NCBI GenBank assembly: GCA_021324685.1
Contig: JAJPIQ010000085.1
Coordinates: 62,001-126,000, forward strand
Source: Bacteroidota bacterium
GTDB taxonomy: Bacteria; Bacteroidota; Ignavibacteria; Palsa-1295
Length of the DNA: 64,000 nt
Direction: 5' to 3'
Shown: one piece after another, positions 37,167-45,400 of the stretch
How the letters are laid out: every line of letters starts with the position of its first letter
Numbering within the stretch: the first letter of the stretch is position 1
Position numbers and translations under genes: made by a program
The notes under the pieces: model-generated
Seen by the model: only the letters and a program-made list of their open reading frames with translations
Databases searched by the model: none
What the model was told of the DNA's origin: nothing

Positions 37167-37793
37167 ATCAAGCGATTAGCTGTTTTTGCATCCGGTTTTG
37201 GCTCGAACCTCGCTCATATTCATCGCGAGATCGAGCAGGGCCGACTGCAGGGTGCCTTCGTAGCGCTTGCAGTATCGAACATTTCAACTTCCGGGGCATT
37301 GGAATATGCCCGCACGAATGGCCTGCCGTATTGTCATCTTTCTCTGGCTTCCTGCGGCGGCGATGCGTTGCGGTTCGAACGAGAATTATTGGAAGTTATC
37401 CGGTCTAACGGCATCGACCTGGTCGCTCTGGCGGGTTACATGAAAAAGTTACCCGATTCGTTCGTGCATCGGTACGAACATAAGATCCTGAATGTCCATC
37501 CGGCCCTGCTTCCTTCGTTCGGCGGGAGCGCGATGTATGGCATGCGCGTTCACGAAGCTGTCATTGAACGCGGGTGCAAAGTGAGCGGAGCGACGGTGCA
37601 TTTTGTCACCAGCGAATACGATGCGGGACCGATCGTTTTGCAGAAATGCTGTGCGGTCCTGGATAGCGATACGCCTCAAACGCTCTCGCAACGCGTGCGC
37701 GAGGTGGAATTTCAAATTTATCCCAAAGCGATCGAGCTGGTCGCCCAGGATAAAGTCACGGTTCAGAACAATCGAGTATTCATTCATTCCTAA
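37167..37793 (+). CDS. purN: Phosphoribosylglycinamide formyltransferase, apparent ATC start
   Basis: PurN transfers formyl from 10-formyl-THF to GAR in purine synthesis. The frame encodes KRLAVFASGFGSNLAHI (PRPP-moiety/phosphate loop), LVALAGYMKKLP, the active-site NVHPALLPSFGG (Asn, His), VSGATVHFVTSEYDAGPI (catalytic Asp) and VLQKCC. No ATG, GTG or TTG exists in frame between the preceding stop (37095) and the phosphate loop; the first conventional start is a TTG at 37299 inside the fold, which would delete it. An ATC at 37167 sits exactly where PurN proteins begin (M/I-KRLAVFASG) and is preceded by agggag six bases upstream. Length from ATC is 208, normal. A sequencing error is the alternative. 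purH follows after two bases. Confidence 0.88.
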   Translation: MKRLAVFASGFGSNLAHIHREIEQGRLQGAFVALAVSNISTSGALEYARTNGLPYCHLSLASCGGDALRFERELLEVIRSNGIDLVALAGYMKKLPDSFVHRYEHKILNVHPALLPSFGGSAMYGMRVHEAVIERGCKVSGATVHFVTSEYDAGPIVLQKCCAVLDSDTPQTLSQRVREVEFQIYPKAIELVAQDKVTVQNNRVFIHS

Positions 37794-37795
37794 CG

Positions 37796-39412
37796 ATGAT
37801 AGTGCAAACGGAATCAGCACCTTCTATTTCGATCGACCGAGTTCCCATCCGGCGGGCACTCGTCAGCGTCTATGACAAGCAGGGTCTCGACGAACTCGCA
37901 TACGCGCTCGCCGCGCGCCAAATAGAAATTCTTTCGACCGGTGGGACCGAGCAATATCTTCGGAATCTTGGAGTTCCCGTAAAGGGCATTTCAGAATTTA
38001 CGCACTCGCCCGAGATCTTCGGAGGGCGGCTGAAGACGCTTCATCCCATGGTCCATGGCGGTCTCCTGTACCGGCGCAGCCTTTTAACCCATCTCGAAGA
38101 GGCCGGTGAGCATGGGATTCTTCCGATCGATCTTTTGGTGGTCAATTTGTATCCATTTGAAGAAACCGTGGCCCGCCCCGCAGCAACGGAAGAAGAAATC
38201 ATCGAACAGATCGATATCGGGGGCCCGGCAATGCTCCGGAGTGCGGCAAAAAATTTCGAAGCAGTGACCGTCGTAACGTCACCGGAACAGTATCGAACTG
38301 TCATCGACGAGCTGAAGCATCTCAATGGAGCTACTTCCCGTGCCCTTCGAAAAAAATTAGCAAGCGAAGGATTCGAACGCGTTGCAGCATACGATCAGGC
38401 GATCGCCCGGTATTTTGTCGGCGCGAAAGAAAATGTTTCCATCGAGGACCGTCTCGAGATTTCTCTGCCGCTCGTGCAACCATTGCGCTACGGGGAAAAC
38501 CCTCATCAGCAAGCAGCGCTCTACGGCGAACGTTTTTCAAAAATTTGCACGCAGTTCTGGGGAAAAGAATTATCTTATAACAATATCCTCGATACGTCGG
38601 CTTCGCTCGCTCTTATCTCGGAATTTTTGGACGAGAATCGAAAACCGGTCGCCGCAATCATCAAGCATACGAATCCTTGCGGTGTGAGCGAAGGAACTTC
38701 CGGACTGGATGCGTTCGAGCGCGCATTTCGCACCGATCCTGAAAGTCCATTTGGAGGAATTATTATTTTGAATGTCGGTATCGATACACCGCTTGCCGAA
38801 CGGCTGAATCAGTTTTTCAGCGAAGTGATCCTTGCTCCATCCTATACCGACGACGCTGTTGCCATCCTGAAAAAGAAAAAAGATCGCCGACTTCTTACAT
38901 TTAAACCGGATGAGCTTCTCCATACGCTTTCAAGCACGCAGGACGTGCGCTCCGTCGTTGGCGGCATATTATTCCAAACGCCGGACCTCGAATTGGTGAG
39001 CAATTCCGCGCTAAGTTCTGTTACCAGCCATCCGGTGAGCGGCGAAATGTCGCAGGGGCTGCTTTTTGCTATGAAGATTGCAAAGCATTTAAAATCGAAT
39101 GCGATTGCATTTTGTGGAATTGAGCACGGGAAAGTTCATACGTTGGGCCTTGGGGCGGGTCAAACCTCGCGGGTGGAGTCAACTCGAATAGCCATCGAAC
39201 ACGCTCGACGTCATGGACTTTCACTGCAAGGCTCCTTCGTGGCAAGCGATGCGTTCTATCCGTTTGCGGACAGCATGCTCGAAGCGGCAAACGCGGGAGC
39301 GGTCGCCGTTATCCAGCCTGGTGGCTCCGTGCGAGACGCTGAAGTCATTCAGGCCGCCGAAGAACATGGCATCGCGCTCGTCATGACCGGAATGAGACAT
39401 TTTCATCATTGA
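37796..39412 (+). CDS. purH: Bifunctional AICAR formyltransferase/IMP cyclohydrolase
   Basis: PurH catalyses the last two steps of IMP synthesis. 538 residues with an ~18-residue leader before RRALVSVYDKQGLDELA. The MGS-like cyclohydrolase domain has STGGTEQYLRNLGVPV, EIFGGRLKTLHPMVHGGLL, VVNLYPFEETV and IDIGGPAMLRSAAKNF. The transformylase domain shows LRYGENPHQQAALY, KELSYNNILDTSASLALI, AAIIKHTNPCGVSEG (the Lys-His pair), SPFGGIIILN, GAGQTSRVESTRIA and ASDAFYPFADSMLEAANAGAVAVIQPGGSVRD. All key motifs are intact. It is the second gene of a purN-purH unit. Confidence 0.97.
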   Translation: MIVQTESAPSISIDRVPIRRALVSVYDKQGLDELAYALAARQIEILSTGGTEQYLRNLGVPVKGISEFTHSPEIFGGRLKTLHPMVHGGLLYRRSLLTHLEEAGEHGILPIDLLVVNLYPFEETVARPAATEEEIIEQIDIGGPAMLRSAAKNFEAVTVVTSPEQYRTVIDELKHLNGATSRALRKKLASEGFERVAAYDQAIARYFVGAKENVSIEDRLEISLPLVQPLRYGENPHQQAALYGERFSKICTQFWGKELSYNNILDTSASLALISEFLDENRKPVAAIIKHTNPCGVSEGTSGLDAFERAFRTDPESPFGGIIILNVGIDTPLAERLNQFFSEVILAPSYTDDAVAILKKKKDRRLLTFKPDELLHTLSSTQDVRSVVGGILFQTPDLELVSNSALSSVTSHPVSGEMSQGLLFAMKIAKHLKSNAIAFCGIEHGKVHTLGLGAGQTSRVESTRIAIEHARRHGLSLQGSFVASDAFYPFADSMLEAANAGAVAVIQPGGSVRDAEVIQAAEEHGIALVMTGMRHFHH

Positions 39413-39425
39413 TCCTCGGGGCCCC

Positions 39426-39477
39426 TCGGTCACGAGATTATAAAACTTTTTCGAATCCATCGTGACCGAAGGTCACG
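39426..39477. repeat. Intergenic inverted-repeat element upstream of mreB
   Basis: tcggtcacga at 39426-39435 pairs perfectly with tcgtgaccga at 39460-39469, and the right arm is itself half of a smaller perfect hairpin cgtgacc-gaa-ggtcacg (39461-39477). The iterated gtgacc/ggtcac word resembles other intergenic elements in this window. It occupies most of the purH-mreB gap. Confidence 0.65.
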
Positions 39478-39487
39478 ACTACACCAC

Positions 39488-40507
39488 ATGCTCAGTTTAT
39501 TCAGCGCCGATATTGCAGTCGATCTTGGAACGGCGAACACGCTCATCTATATGAAGGGCAAAGGCATCGTTTTAAACGAGCCTTCCATCGTTGCATTCGA
39601 TTCGACAACAAAAAAGATTGTCGCCATCGGTCGCGAGGCACAAGCCATGGTCGGCCGAACGCACCGCGATATTCAAACGATTCGTCCGATGAAGGACGGT
39701 GTTATTGCCGATTTCGAGATCGCAGAAGGAATGCTGCGCGCTTTGATCAAAAAAGTGCATCCTTCGTGGCTCCCCTCTCGCCGTATCGTTATCAGCGTTC
39801 CTTCCGGTATTACGGAAGTTGAAAAACGAGCCGTACGCGACTCTGCCGAACATGCCGGGGCGAAGGAAGTACATCTCATCGCTGAACCGATGGCCGCCGC
39901 GATCGGTATCGGCCTCGATGTCGAGGCACCCGTCGGCAATATCATCATTGACATTGGCGGCGGCACGACCGAGATCGCCGTCATTGCTCTTTCGGGTATC
40001 GTCAATCAGGAATCGATTCGTGTTGCAGGCGACGAACTGACGATGGCCGTTATGCAATTCTTCAAGCGTAATTATAACATTCTGATCGGCGAACGAACGG
40101 CTGAACTTATCAAATGCCAGGTCGGTAGCGCTATGCCGCTCGAAGAGGAACTGATGGTCGAGGTCAAGGGGCGTGACCTTGTTGCCGGTATTCCCAAAAC
40201 GATCGAAGTAAGCTCAACAGAAGTGCGCGAGGCATTGGCCGACCCGGTGAATCAGATCGTCGAGGCCGTTAAAGTAAGCCTTGAGCGTACACCGCCGGAG
40301 CTCTCGGCAGATATTCTCGATCGTGGAATGATGCTCTCCGGGGGTGGCGCACTACTAAAAGGGCTGGATGAGCGTCTCCGCCTGGAAACAAACCTGCCAG
40401 TTCACGTGGCCGACGATCCGCTTACGGCCGTCGTTCGTGGTACAGGAAAAGTACTGGAGAATCTCTCTCAATTTATGAAGGTACTCATAAAAAGCAGAAG
40501 GTATTAA
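39488..40507 (+). CDS. mreB: Rod-shape-determining actin homologue MreB
   Basis: MreB polymerises on the cytoplasmic membrane and directs lateral peptidoglycan synthesis. Signatures: FSADIAVDLGTANTLIYMKGKGIVLNEPSIVAFD (phosphate 1), RPMKDGVIADFEIAEGML, VISVPSGITEVEKRAVRDSAEHAGAKEVHLIAEPMAAAIG, IIDIGGGTTEIAVIAL (phosphate 2), and MLSGGGALLKGLDERL (adenosine). 339 residues is normal. It heads the mreBCD cluster; an inverted-repeat element sits on each side of the gene. Confidence 0.97.
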   Translation: MLSLFSADIAVDLGTANTLIYMKGKGIVLNEPSIVAFDSTTKKIVAIGREAQAMVGRTHRDIQTIRPMKDGVIADFEIAEGMLRALIKKVHPSWLPSRRIVISVPSGITEVEKRAVRDSAEHAGAKEVHLIAEPMAAAIGIGLDVEAPVGNIIIDIGGGTTEIAVIALSGIVNQESIRVAGDELTMAVMQFFKRNYNILIGERTAELIKCQVGSAMPLEEELMVEVKGRDLVAGIPKTIEVSSTEVREALADPVNQIVEAVKVSLERTPPELSADILDRGMMLSGGGALLKGLDERLRLETNLPVHVADDPLTAVVRGTGKVLENLSQFMKVLIKSRRY

Positions 40508-40584
40508 TTACGAATTTCGAATTAGGAATTACGAATTAGTTGGAATGGCTTGTGCCGTAATTCGTACTTCGTAAATCGTAATTA
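40505..40584. repeat. Iterated-word inverted repeat between mreB and mreC
   Basis: The left arm (40505-40538) is built from repeated variants of aattacgaatt, and the right arm (40556-40584) from the complementary aattcgta/acttcgta words. Together they form an imperfect ~29-bp hairpin with an 18-nt loop. It separates two genes that usually lie close together and begins in the mreB stop codon. Confidence 0.7.
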
Positions 40585-40586
40585 CT

Positions 40587-41438
40587 GTGAGACGATTTCT
40601 CGATTTTTTCATAGCATTCAAGGAATACGTGGCGTTAACCGCTTTTGTGGCGGTGTCGCTCACGATGATCGCCGTCTCTCGAACGACGGACGTCATGCCG
40701 CTCCGCGCTTTTGCTACCGGCCTCGTCGGTGCGATCCAATCGACCTATGCCTGGATCCCCAATCCCATCGCGCTCGCACGCGAAAACCGCGATCTCGAAT
40801 CCCAGTCGATCGAATTAGCGGCGGAAGTAGGCCGCTTGCGGCGTGCTGAAGCGGAGAACCGTGAGCTTCGGCGTTTACTCGGAATTGCTCCCCATCCGGA
40901 CTGGAAACTGGTCGCGGCAGAAGTTGTCGGAAAGACCACAACGTTTCAACGGAACATGCTGACGATCGATCTGGGCTCGAAGGACAGCATCGTTCCCGGA
41001 ATGGCCGTCATTACGGATGCAGGATTGGTCGGCAGGATCTATGCGACCAGCCAGAATTTTTCTCTCGTTCAAATGCTACTAAATACGGACCTTCGTATTG
41101 CATCGAAAATCGCCCGAACAAGAGTCGAGGGAATTATTACGTGGGAAGGCGGCCCGTCGCTCTCGATGCGGAATATTCCGAAGGCCCTCGATGTGCAACT
41201 TGGGGACCTGGTCGTTTCCAGCGAATATTCTTCTTTTTTCCCTGCTGAAGTTCCTATTGGTACAGTCGATAGTATCGCACCCGAAGCGAATTCGTTGTTC
41301 CGGCGCGTCATGGTCCGTCCTTCGGTTAATTTCTTTCGCGTCGAGCATGTCTACGTCATCCAGAAAGACATTACCAAAGAGCGCGAGCGACTTGCGCTCG
41401 AGGGCCGCGTAAACGAAGGAAAAGCTCAAAAACGATAA
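40587..41438 (+). CDS. mreC: Rod-shape-determining protein MreC
   Basis: MreC is the bitopic periplasmic scaffold of the elongasome. GTG start at 40587. One N-terminal membrane segment (EYVALTAFVAVSLTMIAVS), a coiled coil (ENRDLESQSIELAAEVGRLRRAEAENRELRRLLGI), then the periplasmic double beta-barrel (AEVVGKTTTFQRNMLTIDLGSKDSIVPGMAVITDAGLVGRIYATSQNFSLVQMLLNTDLRIASKI … GDLVVSSEYSSFFPAEVPIGTVDSI). 283 residues, normal. mreD follows after nine bases. Confidence 0.94.
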   Translation: MRRFLDFFIAFKEYVALTAFVAVSLTMIAVSRTTDVMPLRAFATGLVGAIQSTYAWIPNPIALARENRDLESQSIELAAEVGRLRRAEAENRELRRLLGIAPHPDWKLVAAEVVGKTTTFQRNMLTIDLGSKDSIVPGMAVITDAGLVGRIYATSQNFSLVQMLLNTDLRIASKIARTRVEGIITWEGGPSLSMRNIPKALDVQLGDLVVSSEYSSFFPAEVPIGTVDSIAPEANSLFRRVMVRPSVNFFRVEHVYVIQKDITKERERLALEGRVNEGKAQKR

Positions 41439-41447
41439 CACCTTCCC

Positions 41448-41930
41448 ATGCAATACTTATCGTATGCCGGTCTTGGCTTGCTGATCATCATTGTGCAGGT
41501 GCTCGTGAGCCGTTTCCTTTCTATCGCGGGTGTTTCGCCGGATTTTCTGCTCATTTTTCTCGTCTGGCTTACGATGCGCGAAGGCCAGTTCGCCGGAGAA
41601 ACAGGGGGATTTGTTCTGGGGCTGATCCTCGATATTTTGTCCAGCAGTATTTTAGGCGCAAATGCGTTATCGAAGACCGCAGCCTGTTTTTGCATCGGGT
41701 ACTTTTTCGATCGCGAACGGATCGATCAAAATATTCGCAACTGGCCGTTCCTGGTTTTGACCTTACTGGCTGCGATTATCAATAATTTTCTGTATTACTT
41801 CCTGATTACTCGAGGGTCCGAGATTTCCTTCGGGGAATTCGCTTTCCGATATGGAGCCGTTGGGGCCCTCTACACGGTCTTTATAGCAATCTTCCCTCTT
41901 TTGTATTGGTCTCGAAAGCGAACGTATTGA
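41448..41930 (+). CDS. mreD: Rod-shape-determining membrane protein MreD
   Basis: 160 residues with about five hydrophobic helices (YLSYAGLGLLIIIVQVLVSRFL, FLLIFLVWLTM, GFVLGLILDIL, FLVLTLLAAIINNFLYYFLI, YTVFIAIFPLLYW), with GGFVLGLILDILSSSILGANALSK matching MreD topology. Sequence conservation in MreD is low; the assignment rests on topology and on its place directly after mreC. The usual following genes mrdA (PBP2) and rodA are replaced by gpmA. Confidence 0.88.
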   Translation: MQYLSYAGLGLLIIIVQVLVSRFLSIAGVSPDFLLIFLVWLTMREGQFAGETGGFVLGLILDILSSSILGANALSKTAACFCIGYFFDRERIDQNIRNWPFLVLTLLAAIINNFLYYFLITRGSEISFGEFAFRYGAVGALYTVFIAIFPLLYWSRKRTY

Positions 41931-41983
41931 CTTCGTAAACCTTCGGCTGTTTTCGACGTATTACCTCTTTTAATCACTCTCTC

Positions 41984-42598
41984 ATGGGCAAGATCGTACT
42001 CTTACGACACGGCGAATCGCAATGGAACCTTGAAAATCGGTTCACGGGCTGGGTCGATATTCCACTTACCGACAAAGGACGTGAAGAAGCTCGTCGAGCC
42101 GGCGAACTCTGTAAGGATATTCGTTTCGATCGGGGTTTCACTTCGGTCCTCATTCGCGCGATCGAATCGCTTGAGATCGCGCTAACAGCCGCTGGTCAGC
42201 CAGATGTACCGATCGAAAAGAATCAGGCGCTTAACGAGCGGATGTATGGTGACCTGCAGGGACTGAATAAAGAAGAAACGGCTAAAAAATTTGGCGCCGA
42301 ACAAGTCCATATTTGGCGCAGAAGTTACGATGTTCCTCCACCCGGCGGTGAAAGCTTAAAAGATACGGCCGCCCGAACCCTTCCCTATTTTCAATCCAGG
42401 ATTTTACCGCTCGTGTTGGCCGGCAAAAATATATTCGTCTGCGCACACGGCAATTCCCTTCGTTCCATTGTCATGAGTATTGAAAAGTTAACGCCGGAAC
42501 AAATTCTTAAAGTTGAACTTGCGACCGGCGTTCCGATCGTTTATGATATCGATGCCGAAGGAGCGGTGTCCTCGAAGTCGGTCCTTTCTGCGACATAG
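41984..42598 (+). CDS. gpmA: 2,3-bisphosphoglycerate-dependent phosphoglycerate mutase
   Basis: Interconverts 3- and 2-phosphoglycerate via a phosphohistidine. LLRHGESQWNLENRFTGWVDIPLTDKG carries the RHG catalytic motif (His9), ALNERMYGDLQGLNKEETAKKFG the dPGM signature, and FVCAHGNSLRSIVM the second active-site His. VHIWRRSYDVPPPGGESLKDT is also typical. At 204 residues it belongs to the shorter form of the family compared with ~250 in E. coli, lacking the long C-terminal extension. It follows the mre genes and precedes tRNA-Cys. Confidence 0.93.
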   Translation: MGKIVLLRHGESQWNLENRFTGWVDIPLTDKGREEARRAGELCKDIRFDRGFTSVLIRAIESLEIALTAAGQPDVPIEKNQALNERMYGDLQGLNKEETAKKFGAEQVHIWRRSYDVPPPGGESLKDTAARTLPYFQSRILPLVLAGKNIFVCAHGNSLRSIVMSIEKLTPEQILKVELATGVPIVYDIDAEGAVSSKSVLSAT

Positions 42599-42647
42599 CG
42601 AGGAAACTTTTGACGAGCGGGATTCGTAGTTTGTCGCTCCTGATAAC

Positions 42648-42719
42648 GGCGCCGTAGCCAAGTGGTAAGGCAGAGCTCTGCAAAAGCTCCATTCCCCGGT
42701 TCAAGTCCGGGCGGCGCCT
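42648..42719 (+). tRNA. tRNA-Cys (anticodon GCA)
   Basis: A 72-nt cloverleaf. The 7-bp acceptor stem ggcgccg / cggcgcc is perfect, the D-arm is gcc…ggc with agtggtaa in the loop, the anticodon arm is gagct-ctgcaaa-agctc with GCA, and the T-arm is cccgg-ttcaagt-ccggg. The discriminator base is T and no CCA is encoded. Confidence 0.96.
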
Positions 42720-43288
42720 CAAGTTCCTCTCAGAATCGCCCAAACCCGGCTACCTGCATGGTATTTTGCCGGAATTATATTCGCATTTTTTCTCATATCT
42801 GAACATCCGTAAGGGCTTTCCAAGTAGTCTTACACACAGGGGAATTTGGAACGATTGTAAACCGTCAAATGCATCGCCATAGCGACCGCAAGTCGGTGCT
42901 CGAAAGACGAACCTTTGTAAGAAGAACTATTAAAATCGATCAAGGCGATCCAATCGTTCGGATCACATAGTGATCATCATGCTTCTGCCTGGGCAGGAAC
43001 GCGATGCAGAAGGCAATGTGGCGTGCCGCTCCTAAGAAGTTGGAGCGGCACGCCACGAGCCCCAAGAGCTGGCCTAGCTTAGATGCCATGTTGGTTGCGA
43101 GATATAGGGCAACACTTGCTTCATTTAAGTTTGCATTATAAGAGATCCACAGTTCGTCCGTGCACGTACCCGTTTCCTTCCACTGCATGGGAGCGCACCG
43201 GGGCAACCCGTCGGAGCCTTGGGGACTCCGGCCGGGTGGAAAGAGTTGTTAGTTGCTTGCCCATCGGTGCGACACTTTCTATGTATTT
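42720..43288. other. 569-base gene-free, hairpin-rich region
   Basis: No credible gene; a minus-strand ORF of 88 codons here is mostly a translation of inverted-repeat DNA. Structures by eye: gatcac-ata-gtgatc (42961-42975); cttctgc … gcagaag (42982-43012); a perfect 15-bp hairpin at 43018-43056; and a compound hairpin acccg-t-cggag … ctccg-gc-cgggt (43206-43237). It lies between tRNA-Cys and the end of a small secreted-protein gene. It may be a composite repeat element or a structured RNA. Confidence 0.6.
43018..43056. repeat. Perfect 15-bp inverted repeat
   Basis: Arms gtggcgtgccgctcc and ggagcggcacgccac with the 9-nt loop taagaagtt. The stem is GC-rich and error-free, stronger than most terminators, but lacks a T run on either side. 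It is over 230 bases from the nearest coding end. Confidence 0.88.
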
Positions 43289-43633
43289 TTAGCCCAGCAC
43301 TCCCTGGTCTATCACCGTTACACTCGTCGTGGAAGTCCACATGACCTCAACCATTTTTCCACTTGCGAGCTGAACGATTGCATTTGTTCCAACCGGGACC
43401 GTCTGTCCGTTGATCGTGATAGAAATTGCCGGGTCCGCGATCGTAACCGAGTCCGTACTATTGCCGGGAACGTTTACGTAATAGTTCTGGGGTTGAGTCG
43501 AAACGGTGACCTGCCCAAGCGGGTCCGACTGCTGGTTCGAAATTTGGAATGAGACATCGGCAGTCAGGCCTTTATTCGGGAATGCGAATATGGAAGCGAG
43601 CGCAAGAAGGGTTGTGAAAACGAAAAACTTCAT
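43289..43633 (-). CDS. Small secreted protein, unknown
   Basis: 114 residues. Signal peptide MKFFVFTTLLALASIFAFPNKGLTA; the mature part is beta-rich with many Thr/Val/Asn/Ser (VSFQISNQQSDPLGQVTVST, TVPVGTNAIVQLASGKMVEVMWTSTTSVTVI), like a single Ig-like or pilin-like beta-sandwich. No cysteines or sorting domain are seen. It has its own possible promoter upstream. No family recognised. Confidence 0.65.
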   Translation of the reverse strand: MKFFVFTTLLALASIFAFPNKGLTADVSFQISNQQSDPLGQVTVSTQPQNYYVNVPGNSTDSVTIADPAISITINGQTVPVGTNAIVQLASGKMVEVMWTSTTSVTVIDQGVLG

Positions 43634-43697
43634 GTGTGTTTGAGTTGAAAAAAATGATTGCTAAGCCTTAATAAATTGAGAAGTTGCGTTCGGGCTG

Positions 43698-43729
43698 CAA
43701 AGTTACTGCAGGCCGAGAGCCAAATCCAA
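43698..43729 (-). promoter_or_regulatory. Candidate Bacteroidota-type promoter
   Basis: On the minus strand the -7 element TAACTTTG (43698-43705) matches the TAnnTTTG consensus used by Bacteroidota sigma-ABfr-like factors, and a TTG lies 21 bases upstream (43727-43729). It is ~65 bases ahead of the 43633 start. A second TAnnTTTG match (tatatttg, 43751-43758) on the plus strand precedes the next gene without a well-placed TTG. Confidence 0.35.
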
Positions 43730-43845
43730 GGACAATATTGCTTTTTTCTCTATATTTGCATTAGGATTATGGGACAAAAAATGCTTTTTAAAACCATAAA
43801 GCTTTAAAAACAGCATATTATATTAAGGCAAAAACATCAAATCAC

Positions 43846-45339
43846 ATGGACTCAAGTCTTCAAATCCTCGAACTATCGCGTATAATTAAGAATTTTGGCA
43901 ATAAAAACTCAAAATCTCTATTTCAGTCGAATCAAAAAAAATCTCAAATTCGCGCCCTGGCCCGCAAATTTGCTTTTCAAAGTGGTGAAAACGAGCACGA
44001 TTGGGCTCTCGAGATCTGCAGAACGAGCGAGCACGACCAGAAATACATTCGAATTCGAAGCCAGCTCAAACGGCTGCTCATCAGCCGGGTTTTTCATCTC
44101 GATATCCGTTCCGGCTCGGAACTGCGGAAAGCAATTTATCGGAATGCGAAAGAACTCTTTTGTATTCGCGTCCTGATCATGCTTGGTGCTCGTGGGGCGG
44201 CCGTCGCTCTCATTCCCCGAGCGCTTGACCGAGCACGAACGTTCGAATTAACGAACGATCGAATCGAACTCCTTCACATCCTCCGGCAACATGCAACGAT
44301 CAATGGTTACCGAAAGAAGTTCGCTGAATACCAGAAGGAACTGGACGATGTGGAACGTATCCGATGCGCAGAAAGGCGGCTCAATGCTCTTGACGACGCA
44401 ATCAATGTGGAACTTGTCGGTCGCGCTCGAGCACCGAAAGCAGCGATCGAATTAGCGAAGTCCGCGCGCGCAGAGGCAGAGATGTTATTTCGAGAATTTC
44501 CACGCTTCAATGTCGGAGTCCATTATTATAGAATTGCCACCCTGGCCGCAGAGACCAGCCGGCAATTCACTGAGTTGATCCGGCTTTGCAGTGAAGCCGA
44601 ATACTTTCTTGCACAATTTCCACATCTTGTCACTCCGCTCTTTGCCGGCCAATATGCGATAAAGCGGCTTACGCCTTCCATTGCCTTGAGTAATGAATCG
44701 AGTACGGTTTCGGCTCTCGAAATATGTGAGCGATCCTTTCCTGTCGGCGAAAATAACTGGTTTATATGGAAGGAATGCGAATTTTTTTTTCGAATGCACA
44801 CCGGCGATTTTGAGAGTGCCCAGCGCGTTTTTGCCAGCATTGCCGGTAACGACCGCTTCCAATCGCAGCCCGAACAGGTCAGACAAAAATGGGCGCTCCT
44901 GGGATACTATGCCGACTTTGCACGGTCAGCCAAAAGTCCATCGGCGCCCGTGCGATTGCGTGCCTTTCATCACATCCTCCGGGAAACACCGATCTATAAG
45001 AAGGACAAAGCCGGCTATAACGCTTCACTCTATATATTGCAATATCTGATTGCGGCATCCCGAAGCGATCATGAAACGTTGCTTCAGAGATCAGAGGCGA
45101 TAGCAAAATATACTTCCCGGTACCTTCGAAACCGGCACGAGCAGCAGCTCTACGCATTTTTAAAGACACTGCAAGTTCTCCGCAAGCACGATTTCAATGT
45201 CGATGAAACAGCGATTCGAGCTCGACGTTACATCAAACAGTTCAGCGTCCGAGGGAAAGAATTGATCGATGAGACACAGGTGCTGCCGTATCCGATGATG
45301 TGGCTATGGATTTCGGAATGGTTGCGGAAATCATATTAA
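43846..45339 (+). CDS. Large helical protein of unknown function
   Basis: 497 residues, no signal peptide or membrane segment. Sequence looks almost entirely alpha-helical, with repeated antiparallel-helix patterns (RGAAVALIPRALDRARTFELTNDRIELLHILRQHA, AKSARAEAEMLFREFPRFNVGVHYYRIATLAAE, FIWKECEFFFRMHTGDFESAQRVFASIAG) reminiscent of a TPR/SEL1-like superhelix, and a coiled-coil stretch near residues 165-195. It is rich in Arg and ends MMWLWISEWLRKSY. Upstream DNA is markedly AT-rich. I do not recognise the family; it may be a lineage-restricted scaffold protein. Confidence 0.7.
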   Translation: MDSSLQILELSRIIKNFGNKNSKSLFQSNQKKSQIRALARKFAFQSGENEHDWALEICRTSEHDQKYIRIRSQLKRLLISRVFHLDIRSGSELRKAIYRNAKELFCIRVLIMLGARGAAVALIPRALDRARTFELTNDRIELLHILRQHATINGYRKKFAEYQKELDDVERIRCAERRLNALDDAINVELVGRARAPKAAIELAKSARAEAEMLFREFPRFNVGVHYYRIATLAAETSRQFTELIRLCSEAEYFLAQFPHLVTPLFAGQYAIKRLTPSIALSNESSTVSALEICERSFPVGENNWFIWKECEFFFRMHTGDFESAQRVFASIAGNDRFQSQPEQVRQKWALLGYYADFARSAKSPSAPVRLRAFHHILRETPIYKKDKAGYNASLYILQYLIAASRSDHETLLQRSEAIAKYTSRYLRNRHEQQLYAFLKTLQVLRKHDFNVDETAIRARRYIKQFSVRGKELIDETQVLPYPMMWLWISEWLRKSY

Positions 45340-45400
45340 GTTCCGGCGTCGGCGGCAGAACACTGTTGCAGAAATGTCTTTTGGCAGACACGTGCGGACT

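Noticed and set aside
37299-37793. purN starting at TTG 37299
   Set aside because: This start deletes the N-terminal phosphate-binding loop, which is encoded in the same frame just upstream.
42940-43206. 88-codon minus-strand ORF near tRNA-Cys
   Set aside because: Much of it translates inverted-repeat DNA; no protein-like features. Better explained as structured non-coding or repeat DNA.
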